A stretch of DNA of 11,291 nt from Chytridium lagenaria (Eukaryota > Chytridiomycota > Chytridiomycetes > Chytridiales > Chytridiaceae): contig JAHLKC010000343.1 of assembly GCA_025449115.1 (NCBI GenBank), positions 1 through 11,291 of the forward strand. Direction: 5' to 3'. Made by a program: the position numbers and the translations under genes. Of the stretch, positions 1-8,600 are shown in pieces (position 1 is the stretch's first letter; every line of letters starts with the position of its first letter). The notes under the pieces were generated by a model. It was given only the letters and a program-made list of their open reading frames with translations, had not been told where the DNA came from and made no database searches.

Positions 1-754
1 AAGAATTTACAAGGGTTAGGGAGCCACCGTGATGCTGATCAACGTGGTAAGATGCTACTTTTTTTTGCTGAGATATAATTAACTAAGTTCCAGACCGTCT
101 TGCATCAAAAGGGCGCGGCGATGATGGGCGGGGCGATGATGGGCGGGGCGATGATGGTCACAGCGATGATGGGAGCGGCGATGATGGGCACGCAGTCACT
201 AACATCTACCGCGACTCCGATTCCGAAACAGCCGCTACAAATTCCAAGAAACGCAAAACTGCTTCCAAAGGAGGAAAAGGCAAAGGTACTCATTCCCGTT
301 TACAACGAATAGTAAGTGCTTGTTGTTTTATTTTCAGTGCTGTCTCAAAAAGCAAGCGAATAAAGAATCAGAAAGGAGAAGCAAAAAAGAACGGTGAGAA
401 GCAAATTACGCATGGTTTAATATTTTCTAACTTATATTTTAATAGAACCAAAGCAATCTCCCACTAAGCCCGTTGCCAAAGACAGCTCAAGTAAGGCCAA
501 GCGTCCGAACGAGATTGGTGTAAATGATCCCATCGAGGTCTTGCACCATTACGCTAAAATGGTCGCAATACCTCATTACTCGAAGATGTCGCGACCTGAA
601 CTTTGGGCGGTAAGAATTTTTTTTATTCTTTATGTAGTAAGTTAACATACTTGGATGTCAGGAGTTGTGTTCGGCTTTTAATCAAGGAACAAACACACGG
701 CAAACTTCCGCGGCCACAAGGAAAAAAATATGCGTGAAAGCCTTAAATGGTTAA
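1..754 (+). CDS. Gene A: 3' part of a spliced gene, acidic/basic low-complexity protein of unknown function
   Basis: I do not recognise this gene. Reading one frame through likely splice sites gives an open chain to TAA at 752-754. Exons are <1-46, 94-393, 446-609 and 662-754. Introns are 47-93 (GTAAG..CAG), 394-445 (GTGAG..TAG, branch-like CTAAC at 427-431) and 610-661 (GTAAG..CAG). Phases agree at every junction. The product starts outside the window. It has five Asp-Asp-Gly pentads, then an Asp/Ser/Thr-rich stretch with a KKRK cluster (246-257) that could be a nuclear localisation signal, a Lys-rich linker, and a more ordered C-terminal segment around PHYSKMSRPELWAELCSAF, which looks helical and SAP-like, though this is a guess. 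Inside exon 2 there is an intron-like GTAAGT..TTTTCAG at 312-337. It is only 26 nt and removing it breaks the frame, so I left it in. An in-frame alternative is 312-356. A chromatin or transposon-associated protein is possible but unproven. Confidence 0.6.
120..194 (+). repeat. 15-bp minisatellite, five copies, inside gene A exon 2
   Basis: Five tandem copies of a 15-bp unit, GATGATGGGCGGGGC in the first two and diverged in the last three. In the frame that continues through the splice junctions it encodes Asp-Asp-Gly plus two variable residues per unit. An alternative frame from 100 to 312 reads Met-Met-Gly-Gly-Ala and then stops, and it does not connect to the later exons. The period is a multiple of three, so copy-number change would keep the gene in frame. 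Confidence 0.85.
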
Positions 755-997
755 ATGTTTGCATGATAATGCCGTTGCTTTTGCATTCTTTCATTTATCC
801 TCTTTTTTTATTGTTGCAAAAGATTTTTGTTTCTATATATGTAGAAGTGCCTTGCATTTGCATTCATCCAATAATACCCTTTATGTAATGTTGCAATAGG
901 ATTTTTGTTTCTATATTATTCTGTACCTCGCATTTGTTCTTCACAACTTGTCATTATTTCTTGTCATTATTTAGGGTTATGCCTAAGAATAAAGGGA
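755..997. other. AT-rich non-coding stretch after gene A
   Basis: No reading frame of note. It is T-rich and probably holds the 3' untranslated region of gene A. It contains an imperfect duplication with a 78-bp offset: the blocks around 811-870 and 889-946 share TTGCAA, GATTTTTGTTTCTATAT and GCATTTG. It also has an adjacent 13-bp duplication (TTGTCATTATTTC / TTGTCATTATTTA, 948-973). Confidence 0.6.
811..946 (+). repeat. Imperfect ~60-bp direct duplication, offset 78 bp
   Basis: Blocks 811-870 and 889-946 share a long core, GATTTTTGTTTCTATAT (822 and 900), and flanking similarity on both sides. They look like an old local duplication in non-coding DNA. Confidence 0.6.
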
Positions 998-1965
998 GCA
1001 CGCACGAACTTGAAGTGTATCAAAAGGGTCTTGCTCCAGATCAAGTGCTGTTTCCTAGATAAACTAAGTCCAGGAATCTAATGGAAATGCTCCCGCGAGC
1101 CCAACACGTCGTTCCCATCCTTAAAACAACGACGGCGTGGCTTATTGACAAACAGGACCAACGCGACGGCCAATAGTGGTCTGCTGCTCGTACCAATGGT
1201 GATGGGACATTAGCGCGTCAACAACACGCGCTTAGAGCTTCAAAAAGACGTATCAAGCATTCCTGTGGCGCGTCTGGAAGGCCCTTTGCAGAATCCAATC
1301 TCTTTTTTTTGGAACAATGTACGATGTTACAAGAAACAGAGGACGCATGAACTGGAAGTGTGTGAAAAGGGTCTTGCTCCAGATCAAGTGCTGTTTCCTA
1401 GGTAAACTAAGTCCAGGAATCTAATGGAAATACTCCCGCGAGCCCAACACGTCTTCCCATCCTTAAAACAACGACGGCGTGGCTTATTGACAAACAGGAC
1501 CAACGCGACGGCCGATGGTGGTCTGCTGCTCGTACCAATGGTGATGGGACATTAGCGCGTCAACAACACGCGCTCAGAGCTTCAAAAATACGTATCAAGC
1601 ATTCCTGTGGCGCGTCTGGAAGGCCCTTTGCAGAATCCAATCTCCTTTTTTTGGAACAATGTACGATGTTACAAGAAACAGAGGACGCATGAACTGGAAG
1701 TGTGTGAAAAGGGTCTTGCTCCAGATCAAGTGCTTGTTTCCTAGGTAAACTAAGTCCAGGAATCTAATGGAAATGCTCCCGCGAGCCCAACACGTCGTCC
1801 CATCCTTAAAACAACGACGGCGTGGCTTATTGACAAACAGGACCAACGCGACGGCCAATAGTGGTCTGCTGCTCGTACCAATGGTGTTGGACGTTAGCGC
1901 GTCAACAACACGCGGTCAGAGCTTCAAAAAGAAGTATAAAGCATTCCTGGGGCATGTCTGGAATT
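998..1965 (+). repeat. Tandem repeat, unit 342-343 bp, about 2.7 copies
   Basis: The anchor GGGTCTTGCTCCAGATCAAG recurs at 1026, 1369 and 1711 (third copy with one extra T further on), giving periods of 343 and 342 bp. The left edge is near 998, where GACGCA/GCACGCA-type sequence matches the ends of later units. The third copy loses similarity after about 1965. Copies 1 and 2 differ by scattered substitutions and one-base indels, so the duplication is fairly recent. The unit is visibly richer in GC than its flanks. Short frames exist on both strands (for example 1595-1858 minus, 1767-2054 plus), but none spans a unit or keeps its frame between copies, so I do not call a gene. Confidence 0.9.
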
Positions 1966-2150
1966 GGGGGCCAGATTGTAATTGCCGCACTTATAGTCTG
2001 CTGGTGGTAGCAATGGGTTGGGGTGTCCCGGTTATACATATTAGGTTCCTGTGACTTCTTCAAATGTAAAACTACAGGTTTAAACAATAGCAGAAGTCTT
2101 CTTTAAAAAGAGTTTACTTAGTAAGCTATGGCATATTGAGAAGCATTTTC
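1966..2150. other. Non-coding stretch between tandem repeat and gene B upstream region
   Basis: The first part (about 1975-2050) faintly resembles the middle of the 342-bp unit (AGTCTGCTG..GTA.CAATGG), as if an older, diverged copy sits here. The rest is AT-rich. No supported gene or RNA. Confidence 0.4.
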
Positions 2151-2180
2151 CGTACGTTAGCGTACGTTAGCGTACGTGTA
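2151..2180 (+). repeat. CGTACGTTAG decamer, three tandem copies
   Basis: CGTACGTTAG occurs at 2151 and 2161, with a third altered copy, CGTACGTGTA, at 2171. The same decamer is found inside the downstream 264-bp array at 6461-6470. This links the upstream side of gene B to the downstream array. A TATA-like GTATAATG lies just after it at 2191, about 90 bp before the gene B start codon, but I cannot claim a promoter from that alone. Confidence 0.75.
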
Positions 2181-2283
2181 TGGCAGTCGCGTATAATGAC
2201 GTAAGGTGCAATACGTACTTTTTTACCATCTGGCTTTTTACGGTAAATTACGTAACACATGTGGATTATCGATCAATCCATCA

Positions 2284-5200
2284 ATGTTTACGTTCTCTCT
2301 CACACTGAAGGACTTTGCTTCGTCGGGTTTATTACGGGCTGAAAGGAGGCAAAAGCGGTTACGAGGTGCACAGGGACAGAGTTATCAGCGCGGTCTTTTG
2401 GGTATAATATAATTTAAACAAATCTCACATTTAGAGCGTTACATTGAGGAAGAAGAGAAATGGGTAGAGGAAGACAGAACTCGCAAAACACCACGGGATA
2501 ACGATGAAGGTGATAAATACTATCATACCACTGATGAGTCCTTATATATCTCTAATGATGAAAAGAATTCATTGTCGAGAGTCTCGACCGTGGCATTACT
2601 AGTGTTCAAGGTGCCAATGATGATGTTGATGTTGAGTTGGAGCGTAATTATTCTATTGAGGAGACTCATCGCCGAGGCTATAGTTGATACGCGTTAGTAT
2701 GATTCTTCAACATTGCTGACTGATATTTCAAAGTGACGAGGCAGCACGGATCAAGGAGTTAAATCGTTACAACAAGCAGATTTATGATTATGAAATAGTT
2801 TCGCTGCCGCGTCCATTAAACGTTTACATCCTTCAAGATTATCACGCAGAAAAGACAAAAATAACACAGGTTAGGGGTTTTACTTTCCTTGTTAATATTT
2901 TAGACAACAAGGTTTCTTACTGTTCACATTATAAATCCTGGCGAGGATTTAGAACGAATTGAGTGCAATTGCACTACTGCTTTGGAACCATGTATTCATA
3001 GTGATGTTATAGCGAATGTTAGACACTACCTATTTCAACCCATGGGTTTGTGTTTGCCGTCGCATACCTGTACTAATTTGTTTAGATGATTTACCATATC
3101 ATATGTTGCATGCGGATCGGAAATTTAAAATCTACGCGGTCTTGGACGACCGCACTGCGGATGGGTTTCAATGGAAGATAGTTAGAATCTTTATTAGCAG
3201 GAATAAAATTACATTCTCCTGTCAAGGTAAACAGTGCAAAGGTGGGAAGGTTTTTGCGGGAGCAAGGTGCTATCATCTTGATCTTCTTTGTGAACACGAC
3301 GGTGATGCACTGATTTTCGACGACTCTGTGACGGTCAAGCATGAATCTACTGATTTCTCCGTATCTTGGAAAGCAATACCACCTCCTGCATCAGTTATGC
3401 TAAAAGACGAAGATACCCACTGGCCACCCCGAACATTTCGAGCTGGAGAGCGAAGCACGGAAAATCCTTTTCGAGTGTTTTGTCTGGAGGCGGATGCCCA
3501 ATGCCAATGTGGATATAAACTTGAAGATTGTACCTCCCCAAGAGTTTGGCATCGAGGAGTTTTGTACTCTGATGTTGCGGCTAGCTCTGTCGTCATTGAG
3601 GTTGCTCGCTGCCCTGTGTGTCCTGGAAACGAACGGCGATTTATTGGTCCGGATTTAAGTACCATCGGAATCTTCAACAAGAATAACGCATCCTTGTTCA
3701 GTCATCGTATGATGGACATGATGACCGAACTCATGACAAACACCGAATTTTCATTCTCAGTGTTTATCAAGTTACGCGAGACGTGCTACTATGAATTCGC
3801 GTTGGGGAAACCACATATACATCCTCCCAGTGTCCGAATTTTTACAGCTGTATTTATAACATGCAAATCCCCGTTTCCATTAACAGCATTTAGGCGTGGT
3901 TTGCCTATCGCAAGCTTCAAAATCTCTCCCGTCAGTCAGGTGTCCTGGATATTCAGTGTCCGTTCTGCTCCGAAAAAGGCTATGAACTTGTGGCTTGTGA
4001 TGGGATCAGTATTGGATACAGTATAGATCAACAGACCGGGAACCTACGACCTCCTACACATACCAACGACTTAAGTCCCGTGAATGAGGAGGTCAGATAC
4101 ATGAAGAACAAATGGGTAAGACATTACATTTTAATACTTAGAAATATTAATTGATTCAAAAGTTTATCGACGGCCATGCAAATCGCAAGAAGATGCTTCA
4201 ATTTGCTGGAGTTTATCAGACGGCCAAGAAAGGAATTACAAATATTATTGAGAGCATGGCGTCAGAAATCAGTAATTTACTTAAAACGCAATGGGGATCT
4301 TGGCCTGAATTTATGAAGTGGATCACTGACTCACACTGGGCAGAGGCTGAATACACCGCTTTCCGTCGCCTCATTGAAGTTGTAAGTAAATTTTTTTTTG
4401 GTCACTTCCCAGTCACGTGTACGGTTGCGTACGCATGCGTACGGTTGCGTACACATGTGTACGGGTACATATTGTACCGTACGGCTATGTCGTCTGCCAT
4501 ACTATGGCGTACCGCAACGTACGTAGTTGTACGATCTTAACTGATATATATTTTGTCGATTCAGATTGCATGTGAACAATCCGTTGTAACGGTGATCTTG
4601 CCCAGTGGAAGAAATCTTCTGCAAGATATAACAACGTGGGATGATTTAGACACGACTGGGAAGCTGGACTTGATACAGGCACTTCAAAAATATGTTCCAT
4701 CTTTTGGCGAGGTTCTGTATGCTCTTGTGATTAAGGGAAATCGGCGGACTCTGGAACCAATCTTCATCAATTTTGTCCGTTGGGTGATTGGGCGCGTCGA
4801 TGACGTTGCTGAAAGACATGTGCACAGGGCATATGACGTTAACGTAATGGAGCCAGACAAGAATGAGCATTTAAAGGTGATAAAGATATATGTAGTGGTT
4901 TTAATCTTTAATTTTTACCAACCAGACAGGAACATTTTACTTTATTCCTCAGGTTCGAGAACGTCCAAGGTACCCACAATTGAAAGAAGAGAAAACAAGG
5001 AAAAAATCGGCCCGCGCCAACGCAACAGATTTTGATGGAGTGCGATGCGCAAAATACTATGAGCGTCAAAAGGAGGCCAAAAGTTTGACAGCTGGCGCTA
5101 TGGTGTTTCTATGCCGGCATCGGTTTTACATAGGATTTCACATGCTATCATCAATGGAGAGTGTTAATGATGTTTTCTCAACACTATTTACCAGGTATGA

Positions 5201-5621
5201 AGCTTTGCATTTTTAATTACGTTAGCTCACTGCATCCAGATTTGAAGTTTGCCCAAAATACTCGCTTGCTGATAACAATTGTCACACAGCGGACTACTGT
5301 ACGCTCCGTGAGTTTGAGTTCTTTAAAGATTGCCGCTTCATCATCGACGACTTTCACTCCTATTCTCACACGGGATGTTCCAGAGCTTCACATGCCCAGC
5401 ACTATAGGGGAGATGCAGTTGTGGGAGACCTCAACACCAGTTACACAGAATGTGCTAACAAAGGTATGGGGAAAATGCGTAAAATGACGGCGTACATGAC
5501 AGAGTCGCATGCGATTATGTCTATATTAACATTTGTCTGTATGGAGAATCGATCACTGTTAAAACGTTTGCAAGAAATGGGTACAGAGAAATTTCTTCTA
5601 CGTTTACAGCCCAAAAAATAA
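2284..5621 (+). CDS. Gene B: KDZ-type transposase-like protein with SWIM-like and CxC cysteine clusters (11 exons, ~905 aa)
   Basis: Exons: 2284-2401, 2435-2509, 2566-2682, 2745-2869, 2904-3045, 3086-3849, 3894-4115, 4163-4381, 4565-4876, 4953-5194, 5240-5621. Together they give 2718 nt with no internal stop. Seen in the protein: an acidic, charged N-terminus; a SWIM-like C166-x-C168-x6-C175-x-H177; a second Cys/His set at C238, C243, C254, H256; a CQCGY/CPVC cluster followed by RRFIGPDLSTIGIFNKNN; a CPFC pair in exon 7; then GFH..NDVFSTLFTR and a core with D790-x-x-C793, D815-D-F-H818, H822, C825 and E849. This order matches agaricomycete proteins linked to KDZ (Kyakuja-Dileera-Zisupton) transposases. 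DNA-transposase chemistry is inferred from D/D/E; it has not been shown here. The start is the first ATG in frame. Splices from exon 5 onward are well supported; the first three introns are less certain. A polyadenylation-like AATAAA lies at 5656-5661. The N-terminus could extend into upstream exons. Confidence 0.75.
4411..4530 (+). repeat. CGTACG-rich palindromic insert within gene B intron 8
   Basis: This lies in intron 4382-4564 (183 nt, against 33-76 nt for the other introns of gene B). It contains two perfect 16-bp palindromes, CGTACGCATGCGTACG (4428-4443) and CGTACACATGTGTACG (4448-4463). A 14-bp block, GTACGGTTGCGTAC, is repeated 20 bp apart (4419 and 4439). There is also a hairpin GGTACA-TAT-TGTACC (4464-4478). 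The intron keeps a GTAAGT donor (4382) and a TCAG acceptor (4561-4564), so splicing can still work. Confidence 0.85.
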
Positions 5622-5664
5622 CCGGTCATTCCATATATCTAACCCAATACAAAAAAATAAAGAG
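5622..5664 (+). other. Gene B 3' flank with polyadenylation-like AATAAA
   Basis: An A-rich run with AATAAA at 5656-5661 sits 35 nt after the stop codon and directly before the satellite array. It is a plausible 3' end of the gene B transcript. Confidence 0.4.
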
Positions 5665-6760
5665 CTGACGTACGTCACCGTACTGTGGCGTACGATGCCG
5701 TGCGTAGTAACTTCTAATTATCTTTAGCCACAATTCAGTCCTAATTACAAAAAGTGAACGCCGCCATACGACCGCCTACGGTACCGTACTTTACCGTACG
5801 GTGAGATCCGCCGAAGGTAAAAACTTGCCACGTTAAGAAATATTGTATAGTACATTGTAAGTGATTCTACGCCATTATACGGTACTGTACGTTACCAGAA
5901 GCTCAAATTCGAAAATGTAAATCAATCACTGACGTACGCATACATACGGTAGCGTACGGCACCGTGCGCTTTAAGTTTTGAATATTTTTATTGACAATTT
6001 ATTAATATTAAAAAAAAGGGAACGCCGCCGTACGCCATTCTACGGTATCGTACCACACCGTACGGCGAGATTCGCCAAGGTTAAAAAACTGCCACGTTAA
6101 CCAGTATTGAATAGTATATTGTAAGAGATTCTACGCCATTAAACTGTACCGTACGTTACCATAGGCTGAATTTAGTAGATATAAATCTAGAACCAACGTA
6201 CGTTCGCATACGGTACCGTACGACACCGTACGCTTTAGTTTTGAATATTTTTATTGACAATTTATTAAAAATTAAAAAAAGGGAACGCCGCCGTACGCCA
6301 TTCTACGGTATCGTACCACACCGTACGGCGACATTCGCCAAGGTTAAAAAACTGCCACGTCCACCAATATTGAATAGTACATTGTAAGAGATTCTACGCC
6401 AATATACTGTACTGTACGGTACCATAGGCTGAATTTTTGTAAAGGCAAATATAGAACCGACGTACGTTAGCATACGGTGGCGTACGGCACTGCGAGCCGT
6501 AAGTTTTATATTTTTATTGACAATTACGTAGAAAAATGTTAAAAATGCGTACGCCGCCATACGACTGCCTACGGTATACTACGACCGTACGGCTCCGTCC
6601 GCCAATAAGCTGCCACGTCACACCGTACTTAATAGTACATCCTCAGAGGGTCTACGCCAATAAACGGTACCCTACAGATCGTTCTACACACTACAGTAAA
6701 CACTCAAGCCTACGGCGTCGTACGCAAACGTACACATCGTACGCAAACGTACGTCGTGGA
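5665..6760 (+). repeat. Satellite-like tandem array, unit ~264 bp, about four copies, dense in CGTACG
   Basis: Unit starts marked by GAACGCCGCC fall at 5756, 6020 and 6283, with GTACGCCGCC at 6549: periods 264, 263 and 266 bp. The stretch 5665-5755 resembles the end of a unit, so an older partial copy precedes them. Units 2 and 3 are most alike; unit 4 is diverged and short. Each unit has a GC/CGTACG-rich half and an AT-rich tail (TTTTTATTGACAATTTATT). Shared blocks include GCCACGT, TAGTA.ATTGTAAG.GATTCTACGCCA and CATACGGT. Unit 2 has 9-bp inverted arms, CGCCGTACG (6026-6034) and CGTACGGCG (6059-6067), and unit 3 repeats them. Perfect palindromes include TGACGTACGTCA (5666-5677) and AACGTACGTT (6195-6204). 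No gene is supported: short frames across the units follow the repeat and do not persist. Confidence 0.9.
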
Positions 6761-6774
6761 CCCCAAAACCTACA

Positions 6775-7566
6775 TCAATGTTGATGTTGCACAAGGTTTT
6801 CAAGCCAGTAATTATCCCCTGGTACAAGGCGACCATCGTCGCAACGTACAGCCTGCATTCCGTTGGCAAACAGGTCTGCGTGTGAGTATACGGTCCGTTC
6901 CGCGTCAAAGTCAGTAAAGTCCTGACGAGGAAGAACGGTGTAGTTTGCGGAAGGAACGTCTGGCAGCCTATCAAAGACACACCACACGGTTGTTCCGTAG
7001 TCAGGGTAGAACTGAGCCTGCTTAGCAAGAACAATTCGTATGTAGGGTGACTTACTCTTGTAAGTGAACCCTGTTGCTATTACTTTCAAAGGTGTCTCGT
7101 AAGCTTTTACTTTTCTGCCCTTCAGAGTAGGTGCATAGTAGAAGTAGCGTAGTTTGTGGAAACTAGCTAGGATGTCCATATGGAACGCTAGGATAGTAGG
7201 CATGCCAAGAATAACTGGCCGCGGACAGTGTTCCACTATATAGAAGGGAAGTTTCTTCTTAACTCCAGGAGTACTTCCAGGAGATACGTTGAGTCTACAT
7301 ATTCCGAGAATACGTTCTTGTCCACCAATTCCATTTGAGAACTTTGGGTAATGGAATGGTGTAATGTCAAACTCCACTCCTCGTGAGTAAAGATCACGTA
7401 AGAGGGACTTAGTTACAAGATTGCCATCAGAACCTGTATCGATGAGTACATCACCAATGTGGACGCCACCAAGGTTGCAAACAAATCTGAGTGATACAAG
7501 GAGCATCGTTTTCAATAAGATCAGATGGGCATTATCAACGATGACGTCGTCAGTTTGGCACGCCAT
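6775..7566 (-). pseudogene. Retropepsin-like aspartic protease segment of the retroelement
   Basis: Would process the Gag/Gag-Pol polyprotein. Visible motifs: an active-site DTGS preceded by hydrophobic VLI (DTGS at 7440-7429) and, 77 residues later, the ILGMP flap-side motif (7212-7198), the usual retropepsin spacing. About 120 residues follow, rich in Tyr, Phe and Asp, resembling the linker between protease and reverse transcriptase in fungal elements. The frame then stops at 6777-6775 beside the satellite array. The first 40 residues (7566-7450) are oddly hydrophobic (HLILLKTMLLVSLRF). A neighbouring frame over about 7522-7470 gives a more polar reading (DLIENDAPCITQ), which suggests a compensating pair of shifts there. 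The upstream part of this frame (7719-7567) is a shadow of the previous segment. The catalytic triad residues are present, but the upstream breaks make expression unlikely. Confidence 0.75.
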
Positions 7567-8246
7567 TTTCTCGAGTCTCCTTAAGAGGTGCGGGATGATT
7601 ACTAGATGTCTTTTCAACACATACATCGTAGAGTTTGGATACTGCGTGAAGAACAACAGGACCTGTATCAGACTGAGTCTGGTTGGAGCTGTCGCTGGTG
7701 CTAACATGTGTATTAACACCTGCTGAAATCATTACTGGAGTTTTACTCGCAGAGTCAGAACCAACGGCTTGATGCAAAGCAAGCACAGGGGCCGGGTCTT
7801 TAAGGAATGTCTGCACCTGAGCAGAGAACGCATCAGGGAGGGAGGGCAGGGATAAACTCTTCGAAGTCAAAGTCATGCAGACTGACGGAGAGCACCCGTT
7901 ATGGGTATGGTTGCGAATTACGATGCCGCCGTAAATACGGGATGTTGCAAGAAGAGCTCGGATGAAAGGAGCAACTTGTTTAGGGTCTTCTCGTGCACAG
8001 ACCTTGTACAGCGTCAAGTGTATTGGTACAGGAAGTGCCGACGTGACCGTAACAAGGTCGTGGTATAGAGAAGTGTGTCCAAATACACGGAGTCAGGTTT
8101 GGACGAGACAAACCAAGCAGTAGAGTAGACGTTTGGTTCGTGGGACAACACGTGTAAATGAGGTAGCATACACCTTATAGAAAGAGGGTGTTTGATACTC
8201 AAATTGGTTAAGTGTGGTAAGGCGGAAGCTCTTACATTGGTTGCGT
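7567..8246 (-). pseudogene. Linker region of the retroelement polyprotein, upstream of the protease
   Basis: One frame is readable from about 8246 to the shift at 7567. It is interrupted by a TGA at 8095-8093, which would be a CGA arginine codon with a single C-to-T change. Upstream of the stop the chain is aromatic and polar (NQFEYQTPSFYKVYATSF). Downstream it includes REDPKQVAPFIRALLATSR and then a Ser/Thr/Asp-rich, probably disordered tract ending in SKLYDVCVEKTSSNHPAPLKE. I see no CCHC zinc knuckle. Exit into the protease frame happens at an A-run (7570-7565), where one extra A explains the shift. Function unknown beyond being part of the polyprotein. Confidence 0.55.
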
Positions 8247-8600
8247 TATAATAATAACGTCGAGAGGATATGCTAGTAAAGCAATAAGGAAACGATCAAG
8301 CTCATCATCATCCGTAGGCATATAAATATACGGATGTGAGAGTTCTGGAGATGTATTCTGGACAACAGATTCAACATCAATTAATGGGACAGAAGTAGGA
8401 AAACAAAAATGTTTATTGTTATGATTCCAAACTACTGATGGTACTGATGTAAGACTTTCAAGAAAAAAGGAGCTCACGGCGTAAATGAAGTGAAACGGAA
8501 CTTCATAAGTTGCCATAGCCATGGGCGGAGGTACAGATTCCGGCATCAAGGCTTGAGTTGAGCTATCAAAAGCATCAGTGTGTGAAGAGTATGCGGGATC
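8232..8600 (-). pseudogene. C-terminal Gag-like region of the retroelement, frame-shifted
   Basis: The readable frame starts at 8600 with DPAYSSHTDAFDSSTQ, continues through VPPPMAMATYEVPFHF and an acidic stretch (TDDDELDRF), and ends at TAA 8234-8232. It follows the preceding segment naturally if one A is missing at 8602-8601 (GGTAAGAT). The next segment is reached by a shift between 8246 and 8232. No known domain is recognised. Confidence 0.5.

Noticed and set aside
312..337. Apparent 26-nt intron GTAAGT..TTTTCAG in gene A
   Set aside because: Shorter than any accepted spliceosomal intron I would trust, and its removal shifts the frame into a stop after the next junction.
1595..2087. Open frames on both strands within the 342-bp repeat and its tail
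   Set aside because: They do not keep their frame from one repeat copy to the next and have no recognisable motifs.
2531..2565. Hammerhead-ribozyme-like CTGATGAGTCC followed by GAAA
   Set aside because: The stem II partner GGAC is missing and no matching stems I and III are found; chance match inside gene B.
3273..3680. 135-codon open frame on the minus strand
   Set aside because: It lies opposite exon 6 of gene B, whose Cys-cluster motifs are recognisable; taken as a shadow.
5665..6760. CRISPR array
   Set aside because: Units of about 264 bp diverge along their length and there is no short repeat with unique spacers; this is a eukaryotic satellite.
6303..6784. Open frames within the 264-bp array
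   Set aside because: They follow the satellite sequence, are rich in Tyr/Thr/Val from the CGTACG motif, and are not conserved between units.
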